Shown one piece after another: positions 14,773 to 24,026 of a stretch of DNA of 64,000 bases; within the stretch, counting starts at the first letter, position 1; every line of letters starts with the position of its first letter. The notes under the pieces were generated by a model that worked only from the letters and a program-made list of their open reading frames with translations, searched no databases and was not told where the DNA came from. Source of the stretch: JAHEJB01 sp041748175 (GTDB lineage Bacteria > Bacteroidota > Rhodothermia > Rhodothermales > Rubricoccaceae). A program made the position numbers and the translations under genes. Where the stretch lies: NCBI GenBank assembly GCA_041748175.1, contig JBGTDU010000018.1, forward strand, positions 1 to 64,000. Reading direction: 5' to 3'.

Positions 14773-15108
14773 CTAGGTTTGAACGCGCGAGCGGCCCATC
14801 GGCATGAGCTTCGCTTCGTCATCGAACTCGGCAAAATCGTCGCTGAGTAGCGGGCTTTGGGGGGCTTCAAGGAGCTTCACCGGTTCACCTTCTCCCTCCA
14901 ACTCGTCAATCCGATTCACCAATGGTTGAACGGCTCGGCGAACCGCATCTTCAATCATCACTTCCAACTCGCTGGTGCGCAGGGCGGAACCCTGTTGCTC
15001 ACCTTTGCCCAGGTACCTGGCCTCCTTAATCCTCCGGACGTGGTAGAGGATGATGGCCGGCAACCCAACTGTGAGGGACATGACGAATACAAACTCGAAG
15101 AACTCCAT
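14773..15108 (-). CDS. Small single-pass membrane protein
   Basis: A 111-residue protein: N-terminal membrane segment MEFFEFVFVMSLTVGLPAIILYHVRRIKEARYLGKG (residues 3-24), then a predicted amphipathic helix SELEVMIEDAVRRAVQPLVNRIDELEGEG and an acidic tail. The plan (one transmembrane helix, basic juxtamembrane patch, cytosolic helix) is like PspB or small envelope-stress proteins, but the sequence is not clearly a member. It is upstream of the 97-residue gene. Confidence 0.6.
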   Translation of the reverse strand: MEFFEFVFVMSLTVGLPAIILYHVRRIKEARYLGKGEQQGSALRTSELEVMIEDAVRRAVQPLVNRIDELEGEGEPVKLLEAPQSPLLSDDFAEFDDEAKLMPMGRSRVQT

Positions 15109-15225
15109 AGCGGCGGCAGGGGGTTAGGCGATGAAGTCGAATACGCCCGGATTCCAGGCGGGTTGCGGATGGCGATCACGACCGGAGTCGATCCCGCATT
15201 CGATAACAAATCACGGGATGACCGA

Positions 15226-17514
15226 TTACTGAAGAACAAATAACGTGGAGAACGCGCCGAGGCTTCCGCGATCTACTACGAGGTGCTGGTGCTTGAGCTG
15301 GGTCTCCCGCGCCACGATTGCCTCGAGGCCTGTGTTGCGAACATCGCCGACATAGCGTTCCTGCAGGTATTGGCTTAGTTCAAGCGGTGTCACGGCGCCG
15401 TTGCGATCTTCATCCGCGGCACGTTCAACGAGCGCATCCGAGAAGAAGCGCGAGAGATAACCGCCCGCTTCAAATTTGTTCGCAACAAAAGATAGAACGT
15501 CTTCCTCGGAGGAGAAAAGCCCCATCCGGCCTGGTTGCGAAATGATATCCTTCGCAAAACCGCCACTATAGCAGGCATCGAGCACGATGAGTTGGTGGTT
15601 TGCGCGCAGCTGGCCGAGCAGCTGATTGAGTTCGTCATCAAGAATCTCCCCGTCGTAAAGTTCAATGGACTCGTCCTTGGCGTCGGGGTCGGCGGATTGC
15701 GAACCGGCCCGGTCGTACTGGCCGCCGTGGCCGGAATAGAACAAAACGAAGAGTGTGTTTTCGTCGGAGCGTGAGGCAAGGCTTTGAAGCGACTGCCGAA
15801 ACGCCGCCCGGGTGGCGGCCCCATCCGTAAGGACGATACCATCCTGAGGATTCATTCCGGCGCCTCGAACGAGCGCATCTCTCACCACGGTAGCATCGCG
15901 CGCCGTGTACTGGAGGTTGTTGATGCGACCACCGTAGTCTGAGATTCCAACAAAAAGGCCGACGATTCGATCGTACTCCGCCGGGTCGGGGCGGAAGGCC
16001 TCGGCCTGGTTGATGCGCAGGTTGTAACTCCCCGTCTCGGCTGCCGCGTACGACGTCGCCTCGATGCGATACCGCCCGTCCATAGGCATAATCATTTCGA
16101 TGCGTGACACGCTGGTCGATCCGTCAAAATCGTCGTTTGTGATGACCTCACCGGTTGGAAGCGTCACAATCAAGTAGGTGTCGATAGCCGACGAAGTCAT
16201 TTCGATGAGCACGGGCTCGTCGGCCTCCCCGTCGAAAACATGGAGGTCAACAAACTCACCACCCTCGAGCCGACGGTCGCTGTTCTCCAGTTCGCCGCGG
16301 ATGGTTTGGTTGAGCGTTAGCTCGCCCGCGTTGAGTGAGACCGGCACGTTGAAATCCGAGTTCGACGCAAGGGTGCGCTCGCCTTCCATCCCCCCAAAAC
16401 TCCCGCTGAAATCCATCTTCAGCTCATAGTCGCCCGTTTCACTGGCCGCATACGACGTCACGAAGACCTGATACGTGCCCGGCTCGGTGAGGTCGTGCTC
16501 AATGACGCTGTGTCCGGTGGAGCCGCCACCATCGTCATCCTGAATGGCATCGCCACGGGGCGGCTGGAGGCCGAGGTACGTGTCGAACTCGGACGATTCC
16601 AGATCGAGCCGGATGCGCTGGCCGGGTGTTCCTTCAAACGTGTAGGTATCAACATACTCCCCAGTCCGTAGCGTTTGGTCGTCGGAGGCAAGAGCGCCCC
16701 GCTCGGTACGCTGCCCTGACGCTGATGCGTAGGCTACACTGCCCGCGCCGCCTCCACCTCGAATCGTGAGATCGTACGATCCGGTTTCGCCGACAGAATA
16801 CGAGGTGACAAGGACCCGGTAGGCACCATCAACGGGAAGAGTGGCCGTCAACATCGAGCGCGTCCGGTCTCCCTCGTGGTCGTCGTTTTCGACCTGCTCA
16901 CCGTCGGGCTGGATCAGAATCAGGTAGGTGTCGAAATCGGAGGAGCGGAGATCGAGCACGAGTTGCTCACCCGCCCGCCCTTGAATGTTGAACGTGTCGC
17001 TGAATTCGCCCGAGGTCAACTCGTTGTCGCTCACTTCCAGCCTTCCACTCTCGAACCGCGCGCCACTGGCCTGGCTCTGGTCGGAGGCCAGCGCAATGTC
17101 TCCGCCCGCTCCCTCTCCCGCCACGTCAATCGCCAACGTGTAGCGCCCCGTTTCGCCACCGGCGTACGACGTGGCGTAGGCCTGCCAGGTCCCGCTTTCC
17201 GACGCCTGAACACGCAGCATCGAGCGGGTGGTGGAGCCCTCGAAATCATCGTTCTGCTCGTTCGTGCCCGATGGTGCGCGCAACACGACGTAGGTATCAA
17301 AATCGTTCGATGTCAGGTCCAACTCTATCCAGTCGCCTGCCTGTACCTCAACGGGGTAGGTGTCGTAGTACTCGCCGTTCTGAAGGGTGAGATCTCCCTC
17401 TTCCAGCGAACCTCGATGGGTTCCAGCCTGGCTGCAAGCCGTACTCGTTAGAACAAGCACAAGGAGGCAAATGGCGACAACGCGATGCGCAAGGGCGGGA
17501 AATTGTATGGGCAT
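15226..17514 (-). CDS. Metacaspase-like lipoprotein with four PPC domains
   Basis: A 762-residue protein with a lipoprotein signal (LVLVLTSTAC). Four tandem bacterial pre-peptidase C-terminal (PPC) beta domains run from about residue 35 to 480, each with a F(D/E)TYlxLxxPsG...NDDfeGST...SMLRV...YRxxaTSYaxxETGxYxL pattern. The C-terminal about 250 residues form a caspase-type (C14) domain: IVGLFVGISDYGGRINNLQYTARDA, FVLFYSGHGGQYD (catalytic His) and LIVLDACYSGG (catalytic Cys). Such orthocaspases cleave after basic or acidic residues; here it would act in the envelope. The next upstream gene at 17919 is a PPC-only lipoprotein in the same direction. Confidence 0.9.
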   Translation of the reverse strand: MPIQFPALAHRVVAICLLVLVLTSTACSQAGTHRGSLEEGDLTLQNGEYYDTYPVEVQAGDWIELDLTSNDFDTYVVLRAPSGTNEQNDDFEGSTTRSMLRVQASESGTWQAYATSYAGGETGRYTLAIDVAGEGAGGDIALASDQSQASGARFESGRLEVSDNELTSGEFSDTFNIQGRAGEQLVLDLRSSDFDTYLILIQPDGEQVENDDHEGDRTRSMLTATLPVDGAYRVLVTSYSVGETGSYDLTIRGGGGAGSVAYASASGQRTERGALASDDQTLRTGEYVDTYTFEGTPGQRIRLDLESSEFDTYLGLQPPRGDAIQDDDGGGSTGHSVIEHDLTEPGTYQVFVTSYAASETGDYELKMDFSGSFGGMEGERTLASNSDFNVPVSLNAGELTLNQTIRGELENSDRRLEGGEFVDLHVFDGEADEPVLIEMTSSAIDTYLIVTLPTGEVITNDDFDGSTSVSRIEMIMPMDGRYRIEATSYAAAETGSYNLRINQAEAFRPDPAEYDRIVGLFVGISDYGGRINNLQYTARDATVVRDALVRGAGMNPQDGIVLTDGAATRAAFRQSLQSLASRSDENTLFVLFYSGHGGQYDRAGSQSADPDAKDESIELYDGEILDDELNQLLGQLRANHQLIVLDACYSGGFAKDIISQPGRMGLFSSEEDVLSFVANKFEAGGYLSRFFSDALVERAADEDRNGAVTPLELSQYLQERYVGDVRNTGLEAIVARETQLKHQHLVVDRGSLGAFSTLFVLQ

Positions 17515-17918
17515 GGTCTACACGATTGGTGAGGATTCCGACGCGCTCAAGGTACATGCCACGGGCCTCGCACCGCCGCAATTCTCTTCAATCGCTGGTC
17601 GGTTCGTGTCGGCTGTACCCGGTGCTGGACATGCACGCTCAAAACGTAAAGCGGCTTCGGGTGGATCTCTCCGAAATCGCTTCCTCAGTTTTTGATGAAG
17701 GGGACTTCGTAGCGTATCTCCAAATACATAGGAGCCGACCTCTTCCGGCGCGAAAAATAGGGGCGCATCATCATGACCACGGAAATCCAGTCGCCTACGG
17801 TTGCTCCGTTTCGAATAAGTCAGGGTTGGCATCCTGCCTTCTTCATTTGCCAAGTGCACGTGCGAATCGCCCGACCATCGAGCTCGGCCGGGCGATCTAC
17901 GCTATTACGGCGGCGGAT
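17515..17918. other. Spacer between the two PPC lipoprotein genes
   Basis: About 400 bases with open frames on both strands, none of which looks like protein. It presumably carries the promoter of the caspase gene. No hairpin with a T tract was seen. Confidence 0.5.
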
Positions 17919-18743
17919 TTATTTCCTGAAAGGGACGGCCCCGCCACCACCGCTACCGCCTGCACTCATGCTCAGCGTGTACGCACCGGTCTCATTCGGC
18001 GAATACGAGGTGGCTGAGATCCGGTACATGCCAGCGACTGGCAGCGTCGTCTCAAGGCGCGAGTGGTTCGCGCTTCCATCAAAGTCGTCGTTTTCCTCTT
18101 GAGTTTTGTCGGGCTTGAACATGATTATGTACGGGTCGAATACTGAGGACTGCAAGTCGATGGTCACCGCCTGCCCAGCGTTTCCGAAAAAGACGTAGTT
18201 GTCTACGAACTCGCCAGAAGTGAGGGTTTTGTCGCCGGACGCAAGGGTGCCGGAAGCATTTATGCCGGCCGTTACGTTCTGGATTCCGGCAGTGGCAGGA
18301 AGCGTCCCCGCAGCTACTACACGGTAGGCCACGTCATAGGCACCGGTCTCTCCGGGCACCGATGAGGTGGAAAGGATCTGCCACGATCCGGCCTGGTCGG
18401 CGTTGTGGAAAACGAATGAGCGGGTGTCGCCAGATTGCAAGTCGTCGTTATCGATCTGCTGGTCGCACGTCCCAGTCGGCGGGCAGCTGGGTGGTTTGAG
18501 GATCACATACGGATCGAACTCCGTGGATGTCATCACGACCTCAATCCACTGGCCCGGTTGGGCGGTAACGGAGAAGTCGTCGGCGAACTCTCCGGTGGTC
18601 AGCGTGTTGTCGCCCGAGGCAAGCGAACCGCTCTTTAGGGTAAATCCGTTCGGATCGGAGGAGGAAGCGCCTTCTCCGCAACCGATACCAGCCACTGCGA
18701 AGGCAAGAAAGAGGACGAATACATTCCGGGTTAGAGAGCGCAT
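17919..18743 (-). CDS. PPC-domain lipoprotein
   Basis: A 274-residue protein starting MRSLTRNVFVLFLAFAVAGIGC (lipobox cysteine at residue 22). Two PPC-type beta domains follow: SLASGDNTLTTGEFADDFSVTAQPGQWIEVVMTSTEFDPYVILKPPS and TLASGDKTLTSGEFVDNYVFFGNAGQAVTIDLQSSVFDPYIIMFKPD, each ending in an SYSPNETGAYTLSM-like strand. No catalytic domain; it ends in a Gly-rich tail. It strongly resembles the N-terminal PPC repeats of the caspase gene downstream and may be a partner or a paralogue that lost the protease. ATG at 18743 is chosen to place the signal peptide correctly. Confidence 0.85.
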   Translation of the reverse strand: MRSLTRNVFVLFLAFAVAGIGCGEGASSSDPNGFTLKSGSLASGDNTLTTGEFADDFSVTAQPGQWIEVVMTSTEFDPYVILKPPSCPPTGTCDQQIDNDDLQSGDTRSFVFHNADQAGSWQILSTSSVPGETGAYDVAYRVVAAGTLPATAGIQNVTAGINASGTLASGDKTLTSGEFVDNYVFFGNAGQAVTIDLQSSVFDPYIIMFKPDKTQEENDDFDGSANHSRLETTLPVAGMYRISATSYSPNETGAYTLSMSAGGSGGGGAVPFRK

Positions 18744-18937
18744 GGGATTAGGGATGGGTGAACAGGCAGTCGGTGAACAACTCGCCACCGCGCGGGTGAA
18801 CGCGCCGAAGTTAGTGCGCCGGCCTCAATCGACAAAGATCACGCGGCGCTTTTCGGGAGCGCAAAGCTCCACCGTAACTTCGTCGCACAAGTGTGCGGCT
18901 AACCGCACGTCCCCTTACTTGTCCAACCGCCAAATCC

Positions 18938-19453
18938 ATGCGCCTGCTGATCTCCGCGCTTGCCACGCTCGTGCTCCTTCCGACCCTTGCCTCGGCCCAG
19001 GGCCCACGACCCCGATTCGGCGCAGGGTTCGACCTGGTCGCGACGCCGCCGGGCCAGGATGTTGTGCCGGAAGGACTGGGGATTGGTATTCGAACACGGG
19101 CCGCGATACCCGTTAACGCCGACCTTTCATTCGCAGCCGGAGTTGGCGTGATCGGATTTGTGCTAAGCGGCCAGGACGAGGCGCGCTACCTGCTCAATCC
19201 GCAGGTTTCAGGTATCCTCACGCTGCCGCGCGCGCGGTGGGCCGGCTATCTCCTTGGCGGTTTCGGCGGCATGATCGTGCTCTCAAACGACCCGATCAGT
19301 CCTCTCGATGGCGGTTTCACGATCCACGCAGGCATTGGATGGGCTCTTCCGCTAAACGAGACGTCGCTATACATAGAGATCGATCCCTCTCTCATCATCG
19401 GCGAGAACTCTACAACGGTGGCCCTGCCTCTCCGCGCGGGTGTAATATTCTGA
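18938..19453 (+). CDS. Outer-membrane beta-barrel-like protein
   Basis: A 171-residue protein with signal peptide MRLLISALATLVLLPTLASAQ and alternating hydrophobic strands ending in the outer-membrane-type terminal Phe (VALPLRAGVIF). Strands such as LSFAAGVGVIGFVLSG, RWAGYLLGGFGGMIVL, FTIHAGIGWALPL and SLYIEIDPSLIIG fit an 8-stranded barrel. Function unknown. The gene ends 25 bases before hemW and may be co-transcribed. Confidence 0.7.
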   Translation: MRLLISALATLVLLPTLASAQGPRPRFGAGFDLVATPPGQDVVPEGLGIGIRTRAAIPVNADLSFAAGVGVIGFVLSGQDEARYLLNPQVSGILTLPRARWAGYLLGGFGGMIVLSNDPISPLDGGFTIHAGIGWALPLNETSLYIEIDPSLIIGENSTTVALPLRAGVIF

Positions 19454-19478
19454 CCGCACCCGCCAACCGGAAAGGCTA

Positions 19479-20624
19479 GTGGCCGGGATCTACATCCACG
19501 TCCCGTTTTGCACGCAGCGGTGCGTGTACTGCGATTTTTACTTCACGACGACGCGACACAATTTCGGCGCGTTTACCCGCGCTTTGATCACCGAGATCGA
19601 AACGTACGGGCGCGAGATCGGAAAGAAGGAACCCATCGCGACGCTTTATTTCGGCGGCGGCACCCCCTCCCTCCTCCCGCTCGACGAATTGGCAAGGATC
19701 ATTGCCGCTGTTGAACGCCATTTCGATACGAGTGCCATCAGCGAGGTCACCCTGGAAATGAATCCCGAGGAAGCGAGGTCGGCATACCTCTGCGGCCTGA
19801 GGGATATCGGCATCACGAGGCTCTCGCTTGGCGTGCAGTCGTTTTTCGATCAGGACCTGCGGTTCATGAACCGTGCGCACGACGCCGCGCAAGCGGAAGC
19901 CGCTGTCGGCGCCGTCGGCGATGTGTTCGAGTCCTTCTCTGTCGATCTGATCTTTGGCCTGCCCGATCAGCCTCTGGAATACTGGGGAGCCAATCTCGAG
20001 AAAGCTGTTCGTCTCGGAGCCCCCCACTTATCGACCTACAGCCTCACCGTAGAAGAACGCACGCCGCTAGCCAACCAGGTTGCGCGTGGGCTCGTCGAAC
20101 CCGCGACCGACGAGACGATGCGCGAGCGGTTTCTCTTCACGATGGAATTCCTCACCGAACATGGCTACGAACATTACGAAGTCTGCTCGTTTGCGAAGGA
20201 CAGCCAGCGGAGCATCCACAACCAGAACTACTGGCGGCATTTCAACTACCTGGGGTTTGGCCCAAGTGCCCACTCCTTTTGGAAGACCACGCGTTCTAAG
20301 GCCCGCCGTTGGTCAAACGTGAGCAACATTGGGCGCTACAACGCCCGGTTGCGACAAAATGAACTCCCCGTTGACGAGAACGAGGAGCTACGATCGGACA
20401 AGCTCGCCGATGAGTATGTCTTCCTCGGGCTCCGATTGATGGAGGAAGGCCTCGATCTGTCGCGCCTCGAAGCCGACTACGGTATCGACCTCCTCACCGA
20501 GAAACGCGATGCCCTGGCAGATCTCGAACAGAATGGACTGGCGACCTACCGAAACAATCATCTTTTCCTCACCCGCGAGGGTGCCGTGATTGCGGATGCC
20601 GTGGCGTTGAAGCTGGTTGGGTGA
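19479..20624 (+). CDS. hemW: HemW-like radical SAM protein (haem chaperone family)
   Basis: A 381-residue protein from a GTG start, beginning AGIYIHVPFCTQRCVYCDFYF with the CxxxCxYC radical-SAM cluster motif of the HemN/HemW group. It continues ATLYFGGGTPSLLP, EVTLEMNPEE, TRLSLGVQSF and VDLIFGLPDQ. The N-terminus lacks the HemN-specific extension, and the length is typical for HemW, which binds haem and delivers it, rather than for coproporphyrinogen dehydrogenase. The cluster starts within 15 residues of the start, which fixes the N-terminus. Confidence 0.9.
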   Translation: MAGIYIHVPFCTQRCVYCDFYFTTTRHNFGAFTRALITEIETYGREIGKKEPIATLYFGGGTPSLLPLDELARIIAAVERHFDTSAISEVTLEMNPEEARSAYLCGLRDIGITRLSLGVQSFFDQDLRFMNRAHDAAQAEAAVGAVGDVFESFSVDLIFGLPDQPLEYWGANLEKAVRLGAPHLSTYSLTVEERTPLANQVARGLVEPATDETMRERFLFTMEFLTEHGYEHYEVCSFAKDSQRSIHNQNYWRHFNYLGFGPSAHSFWKTTRSKARRWSNVSNIGRYNARLRQNELPVDENEELRSDKLADEYVFLGLRLMEEGLDLSRLEADYGIDLLTEKRDALADLEQNGLATYRNNHLFLTREGAVIADAVALKLVG

Positions 20625-20730
20625 CCAAAACCAAAACTGTACGACGAGTTCGCCGCTTGCGACAGCGCCGCGCAGCTCTGGCGGTATTTTCGCGGGGTAA
20701 TCAAGACTCTTCCCCATCAAGCAACGAGCA

Positions 20731-22368
20731 ATGCGGATCACTCTTTACAGGGCCACATGCGCCTTTCTCTTTACTTCATCCTTTTCGTTGATGACGGCGG
20801 GTTCCGGGCTCCACGCCCAACCCGGCACCGTTGGCTCCCAGCAAAAGATCTCATCCACGCAGGGCGGCTTTGGCGGAATGCTCGACAACGCCGAAGAATT
20901 TGGAGTTTCCGTGGCCAGCCTCGGCGATCTCGACAATGATGGGGTTGTGGACATCGCCGTCGGTGCCCATCAGGCTGACGATGGTGGCACGAACCGCGGT
21001 GCCGTGTGGGTACTCTTCCTGAATGCCGACGGCACTGTGCGGGACCACCAGAAGATTTCCTCTACCGAAGGCGGCTTTACCGGTGCCCTGGATAACCTCG
21101 ACCGGTTCGGTGCCTCCGTTTCCGGCCTGGGCGATCTGGACGGCGACGGGGTCGAAGATCTTGCCGTTGGCGCCGACAGAGATGACGACGGCGGTCTGGA
21201 TCGGGGTGCGATCTGGATCCTCTTTCTCAAGGCCGATGGTACGGTAAAGAGCCACCAGAAGATCTCCTCCACCCAAGGTGGCTTCACCGGGACGCTGGAT
21301 GACGAGGACGAAATCGGCCGCGCATTGGCGTGCCTGGGAGACATGGATGGAGATGGCGTCGAGGATATCGGCGTAGGCACCGCGCACGACGACGACGGCG
21401 GTCAGAATTACGGCGCAGTCTGGATCCTGTTCATGAACGCGAACGGCACCGTCAAGAGCCACCAGAAGATTTCCTCCACCGAAGGCGGATTTACAGGAAT
21501 TCTGGACCGCGGCGTCAATTTTGGCATCGACGTCGCGCCAATTGGTGATCTGAATGAGGACGGTGTTGATGACCTCGTGATCACTTCCATACACGACGAT
21601 GACGGGGGCTTGGACCGCGGAGCAATTTGGATCATATTTATGAACGCGGATGGCACAGTAAGTAGCCACCAGAAAATCTCCTCTACAGAAGGCGGCTTTG
21701 ATGGCCCACTGGATGACGACGACCACTTCGGCCACGCGGCGGCTGTAGTCGGAGACCTCGACGGCGACGGAATCCAGGACCTGGCCATAGGGGGCGCGCG
21801 CGACGACGACGGAGGATTTGATCAGGGCGCAGTCTGGGTTCTATTCCTGAACAGAAACGGAACGGTTAAGGGCCAACAAAAAATCTCCGAAACGACCGGG
21901 GGCTTTACGGGAACGCTGGACATAGACGACAGATTTGGGCGCGGGATAGCAGCCATTGGCGACCTGAACGGAGACGGAGCCCAGGACATCGCGGTCGGGG
22001 CCTTTCGCGACGATGACGCCGGCCAGGATCGCGGCGCTGTGTACGTGCTTTTCCTCGAGGATATCATCACCCCCATCGAGGCGCCGCCTGTTGGCAGCCC
22101 GTCGACGCACGTGCTCGAAGCGGCCCATCCAAACCCGTTCACCGTCGAGTCTGCCTTCCAGTTTTCCGTCGCCGAGCCGCAGTTCGTCCACGTCGACCTG
22201 GTTAGTTCGCTTGGACGCGTTGTCTCGACGCTGTTCGCCGGAAATGTCGCTGCCGACGAGACGCGCACCGTTTCTATTGACAGCGCCGGACTGCCGAGCG
22301 GGACATACGTCATTCGCCTCGTCGGTGAAACCTTCTCGGATGGGCTGATGGTAACCGTGCTGCGATGA
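20731..22368 (+). CDS. Secreted FG-GAP repeat protein with type IX secretion tail
   Basis: A 545-residue protein with an N-terminal signal (ends near SGLHAQ). Six nearly identical repeats of about 69 residues follow, each HQKISSTEGGFTGxLDxxDxFGxxVaxLGDLdgDGVeDiAVGAxxDDDGGxxRGAVWILFLNADGTV. DGDGVED is the Ca-binding loop of integrin-type FG-GAP blades. The final 85 residues (HPNPFTVESAFQFSV ... SAGLPSGTYVIRLVGETFSDGLMVTVLR) are a type IX secretion sorting domain (type A), which directs export and surface anchoring in Bacteroidota. Function is probably surface adhesion or structure. The repeats are also evident at DNA level with a period near 207 bases. Confidence 0.9.
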   Translation: MRITLYRATCAFLFTSSFSLMTAGSGLHAQPGTVGSQQKISSTQGGFGGMLDNAEEFGVSVASLGDLDNDGVVDIAVGAHQADDGGTNRGAVWVLFLNADGTVRDHQKISSTEGGFTGALDNLDRFGASVSGLGDLDGDGVEDLAVGADRDDDGGLDRGAIWILFLKADGTVKSHQKISSTQGGFTGTLDDEDEIGRALACLGDMDGDGVEDIGVGTAHDDDGGQNYGAVWILFMNANGTVKSHQKISSTEGGFTGILDRGVNFGIDVAPIGDLNEDGVDDLVITSIHDDDGGLDRGAIWIIFMNADGTVSSHQKISSTEGGFDGPLDDDDHFGHAAAVVGDLDGDGIQDLAIGGARDDDGGFDQGAVWVLFLNRNGTVKGQQKISETTGGFTGTLDIDDRFGRGIAAIGDLNGDGAQDIAVGAFRDDDAGQDRGAVYVLFLEDIITPIEAPPVGSPSTHVLEAAHPNPFTVESAFQFSVAEPQFVHVDLVSSLGRVVSTLFAGNVAADETRTVSIDSAGLPSGTYVIRLVGETFSDGLMVTVLR

Positions 22369-22441
22369 CGCCGAAAATGGTGAACCGGTGAGTCCTACCG
22401 CCGATCAACAAAACCCGATCTGAAACCTCCATAGTGAGAAC

Positions 22442-22680
22442 ATGAAAAAGACAGACACGAGCAAGGGCCAGTCGGCAGCGGCGCTCATCGCGGAAAAAAT
22501 AGCCGAACTCGGGGACTCGCGCGGGGAATCACTCGGCACAACGCGCGAACTCATCAAGGAAGCAAACCCGGATGCAGTCGAGAAATAGAAGTGGGTCAAA
22601 CCAACGAATCCAGGCACACCCGGCTGGTCGCACGACGGCATCATCTGCACGGGCGAACCCTAAAGGAAGACCGTGAACAC
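22442..22680 (+). pseudogene. DUF1801 fragment 4, dead
   Basis: ATG at 22442 opens MKKTDTSKGQSAAALIAEKIAELGDSRGESLGTTRELIKEANPDAVEK, then TAG, then KWVKPTNPG, PGWSHDGIICTGEP, then TAA. This is the DUF1801 core (compare VEEVKWRKPSNP and VPVWSHDGMICTGETY at 6494) with two stop codons at positions that are sense codons in the intact copy, and the C-terminal half missing. The next gene starts 13 bases later. Confidence 0.8.
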
Positions 22681-22692
22681 GCTCCGAAATCC

Positions 22693-23235
22693 ATGAACGC
22701 GCAACAACGAGAAGAACTACTGCATGCATTGAAGGCACGCTTTGCGGAGAACATGCACCGACATCAAGGAATCGCATGGTCTGACGTACAGGCCAGGCTC
22801 GAAGGCAATCCCGCTGCGCTGCGCTCGCTACGAGAAATGGAGTTGACGGGTGGCGAACCAGACGTCATCACCCAAGACAAAAAAGGCCACTACTTATTTT
22901 GCGACTGTTCCGCAGAGAGTCCTGCGCGGCGCAGGAGTGCCTGCTACGACCGTGAAGCCCGTGAGTCTCGGAAGGAGCACAAGCCAGAGAACAGCGCCGT
23001 CGAGATGGCGGCAGGCATGGGCATCGACCTGCTGACAGAGGACCAATACCGAGAGCTTCAGAAACTGGGAAACTTTGATACCAAGACGTCGAGTTGGATC
23101 AGCACACCGCCTGAAGTCAGGGAACTCGGTGGAGCCCTCTTCTGCGATCGACGCTTTGGCAAGGTGTTCGTGTATCACAACGGCGCTGAGTCGTACTACG
23201 CTGCGAGAGGCTTCCGGGGGTCGCTTCGGGTCTGA
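22693..23235 (+). CDS. DUF4256 protein
   Basis: The 180-residue protein MNAQQREELLHALKARFAENMHRHQGIAWSDVQARLEGNPAALRSLREMELTGGEPDVI matches the widespread DUF4256 family. The conserved ITQDKKGHYLFCDCSAESPARRRSACYDREA and FGKVFVYHNGAESYYAARGFRG ends are present, so it is full length. Function unknown; members are scattered in many genomes as accessory genes. ATG at 22693 is used because family members begin this way. Confidence 0.85.
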   Translation: MNAQQREELLHALKARFAENMHRHQGIAWSDVQARLEGNPAALRSLREMELTGGEPDVITQDKKGHYLFCDCSAESPARRRSACYDREARESRKEHKPENSAVEMAAGMGIDLLTEDQYRELQKLGNFDTKTSSWISTPPEVRELGGALFCDRRFGKVFVYHNGAESYYAARGFRGSLRV

Positions 23236-23475
23236 GCATTGCACCATGGTAGCATCGGTGGCACCTGGCCCATCTCTTGGCTCTAGCGCATTGAGCCAGC
23301 GGTGCCAGTCTCGGTTTGGCAAGGAAATACGCAGGCAGGTTTTGCAGAGTCGGAAGAAGGTGGTTGCCTGCGTGATGACACGGATATATTGAAACGAGGC
23401 ATCAGACCCGCTGATGCTCAATCACGGACGCACACCGTTTCGCAACAAGGTTATGCACCCAATAGTTGGCCATCA

Positions 23476-23748
23476 ATGAGCGCACTCGACAAACACTTCA
23501 CAGCAACACTTGAGAAGAGTCCTGCAAAAGGTGGATGGACTTATGTTGTTACGAATTGGTCTGCAGAGTTTTTCGGCACTCGAGGTATAGTCAAAGTTCG
23601 CGGAACCATCTATGACTACCCGTTCGAGAGCTCTTTCATGGCCCTCGGCGATGGTACCCACAAACTGCCGGTCAAGGCCGAGTTGCGACGTGTTATCGGC
23701 AAAAGAACCGGCGACAAGGTGACCATCCACCTCACCGAACGGGCCTAG
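23476..23748 (+). CDS. DUF1905 protein
   Basis: The 90-residue protein MSALDKHFTATLEKSPAKGGWTYVVTNWSAEFFGTRGIVKVRGTIYDYPFESSFMALGDGTHKLPVKAELRRVIGKRTGDKVTIHL is a complete DUF1905 small beta-barrel. The function of the family is unknown; it is sometimes fused to a bacteriocin-protection (YdeI/OmpD-associated) domain. A longer open frame upstream from 23302 has no protein character. The 240-base spacer before it shows nothing recognisable. Base 23749 to 24026 has weak frames only. Confidence 0.8.
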   Translation: MSALDKHFTATLEKSPAKGGWTYVVTNWSAEFFGTRGIVKVRGTIYDYPFESSFMALGDGTHKLPVKAELRRVIGKRTGDKVTIHLTERA

Positions 23749-24026
23749 CCCAAGCTAGCTTGTAATGCCTACGTCGACATGTCCGCGCGCAGTACCATCC
23801 CACCAATCGCCGGATCGCTTTCTGCGCGGCTCGTCTAGCGACTCATAACCAGCGACTTGAGCGGCGACATCCCCATTCATCAAGGCGACGCTTAACCGCA
23901 ACCCCAAATCGCCCCGAACGATGGGAGCTCCCTCTCCGCCCAACGATACTGGATCATCGGGATGGCAGGATTGGAGCGTCGAATGAACGGAACATTCCAG
24001 CCTTAAAATGGGGCGGTTGCAAGGCG

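Noticed and set aside
17518..17859. Minus-strand frame of 113 codons between the PPC genes
   Set aside because: Composition is not protein-like, no start signal and no family resemblance.
20838..22050. Regular DNA repeats with about 207-base period, considered as CRISPR or satellite
   Set aside because: They are in-frame FG-GAP protein repeats; there are no spacers of CRISPR type.
2718..22589. Genome-wide reassignment of TAG
   Set aside because: Two genes with internal TAG (2718, 22586) are decaying, and intact genes such as dnaE and DUF1905 use TAG as stop.
23400..23475. Possible integron attC site before the DUF1905 gene
   Set aside because: The GTTATGC core does not fit the GTTRRRY rule and no matching arm was found.
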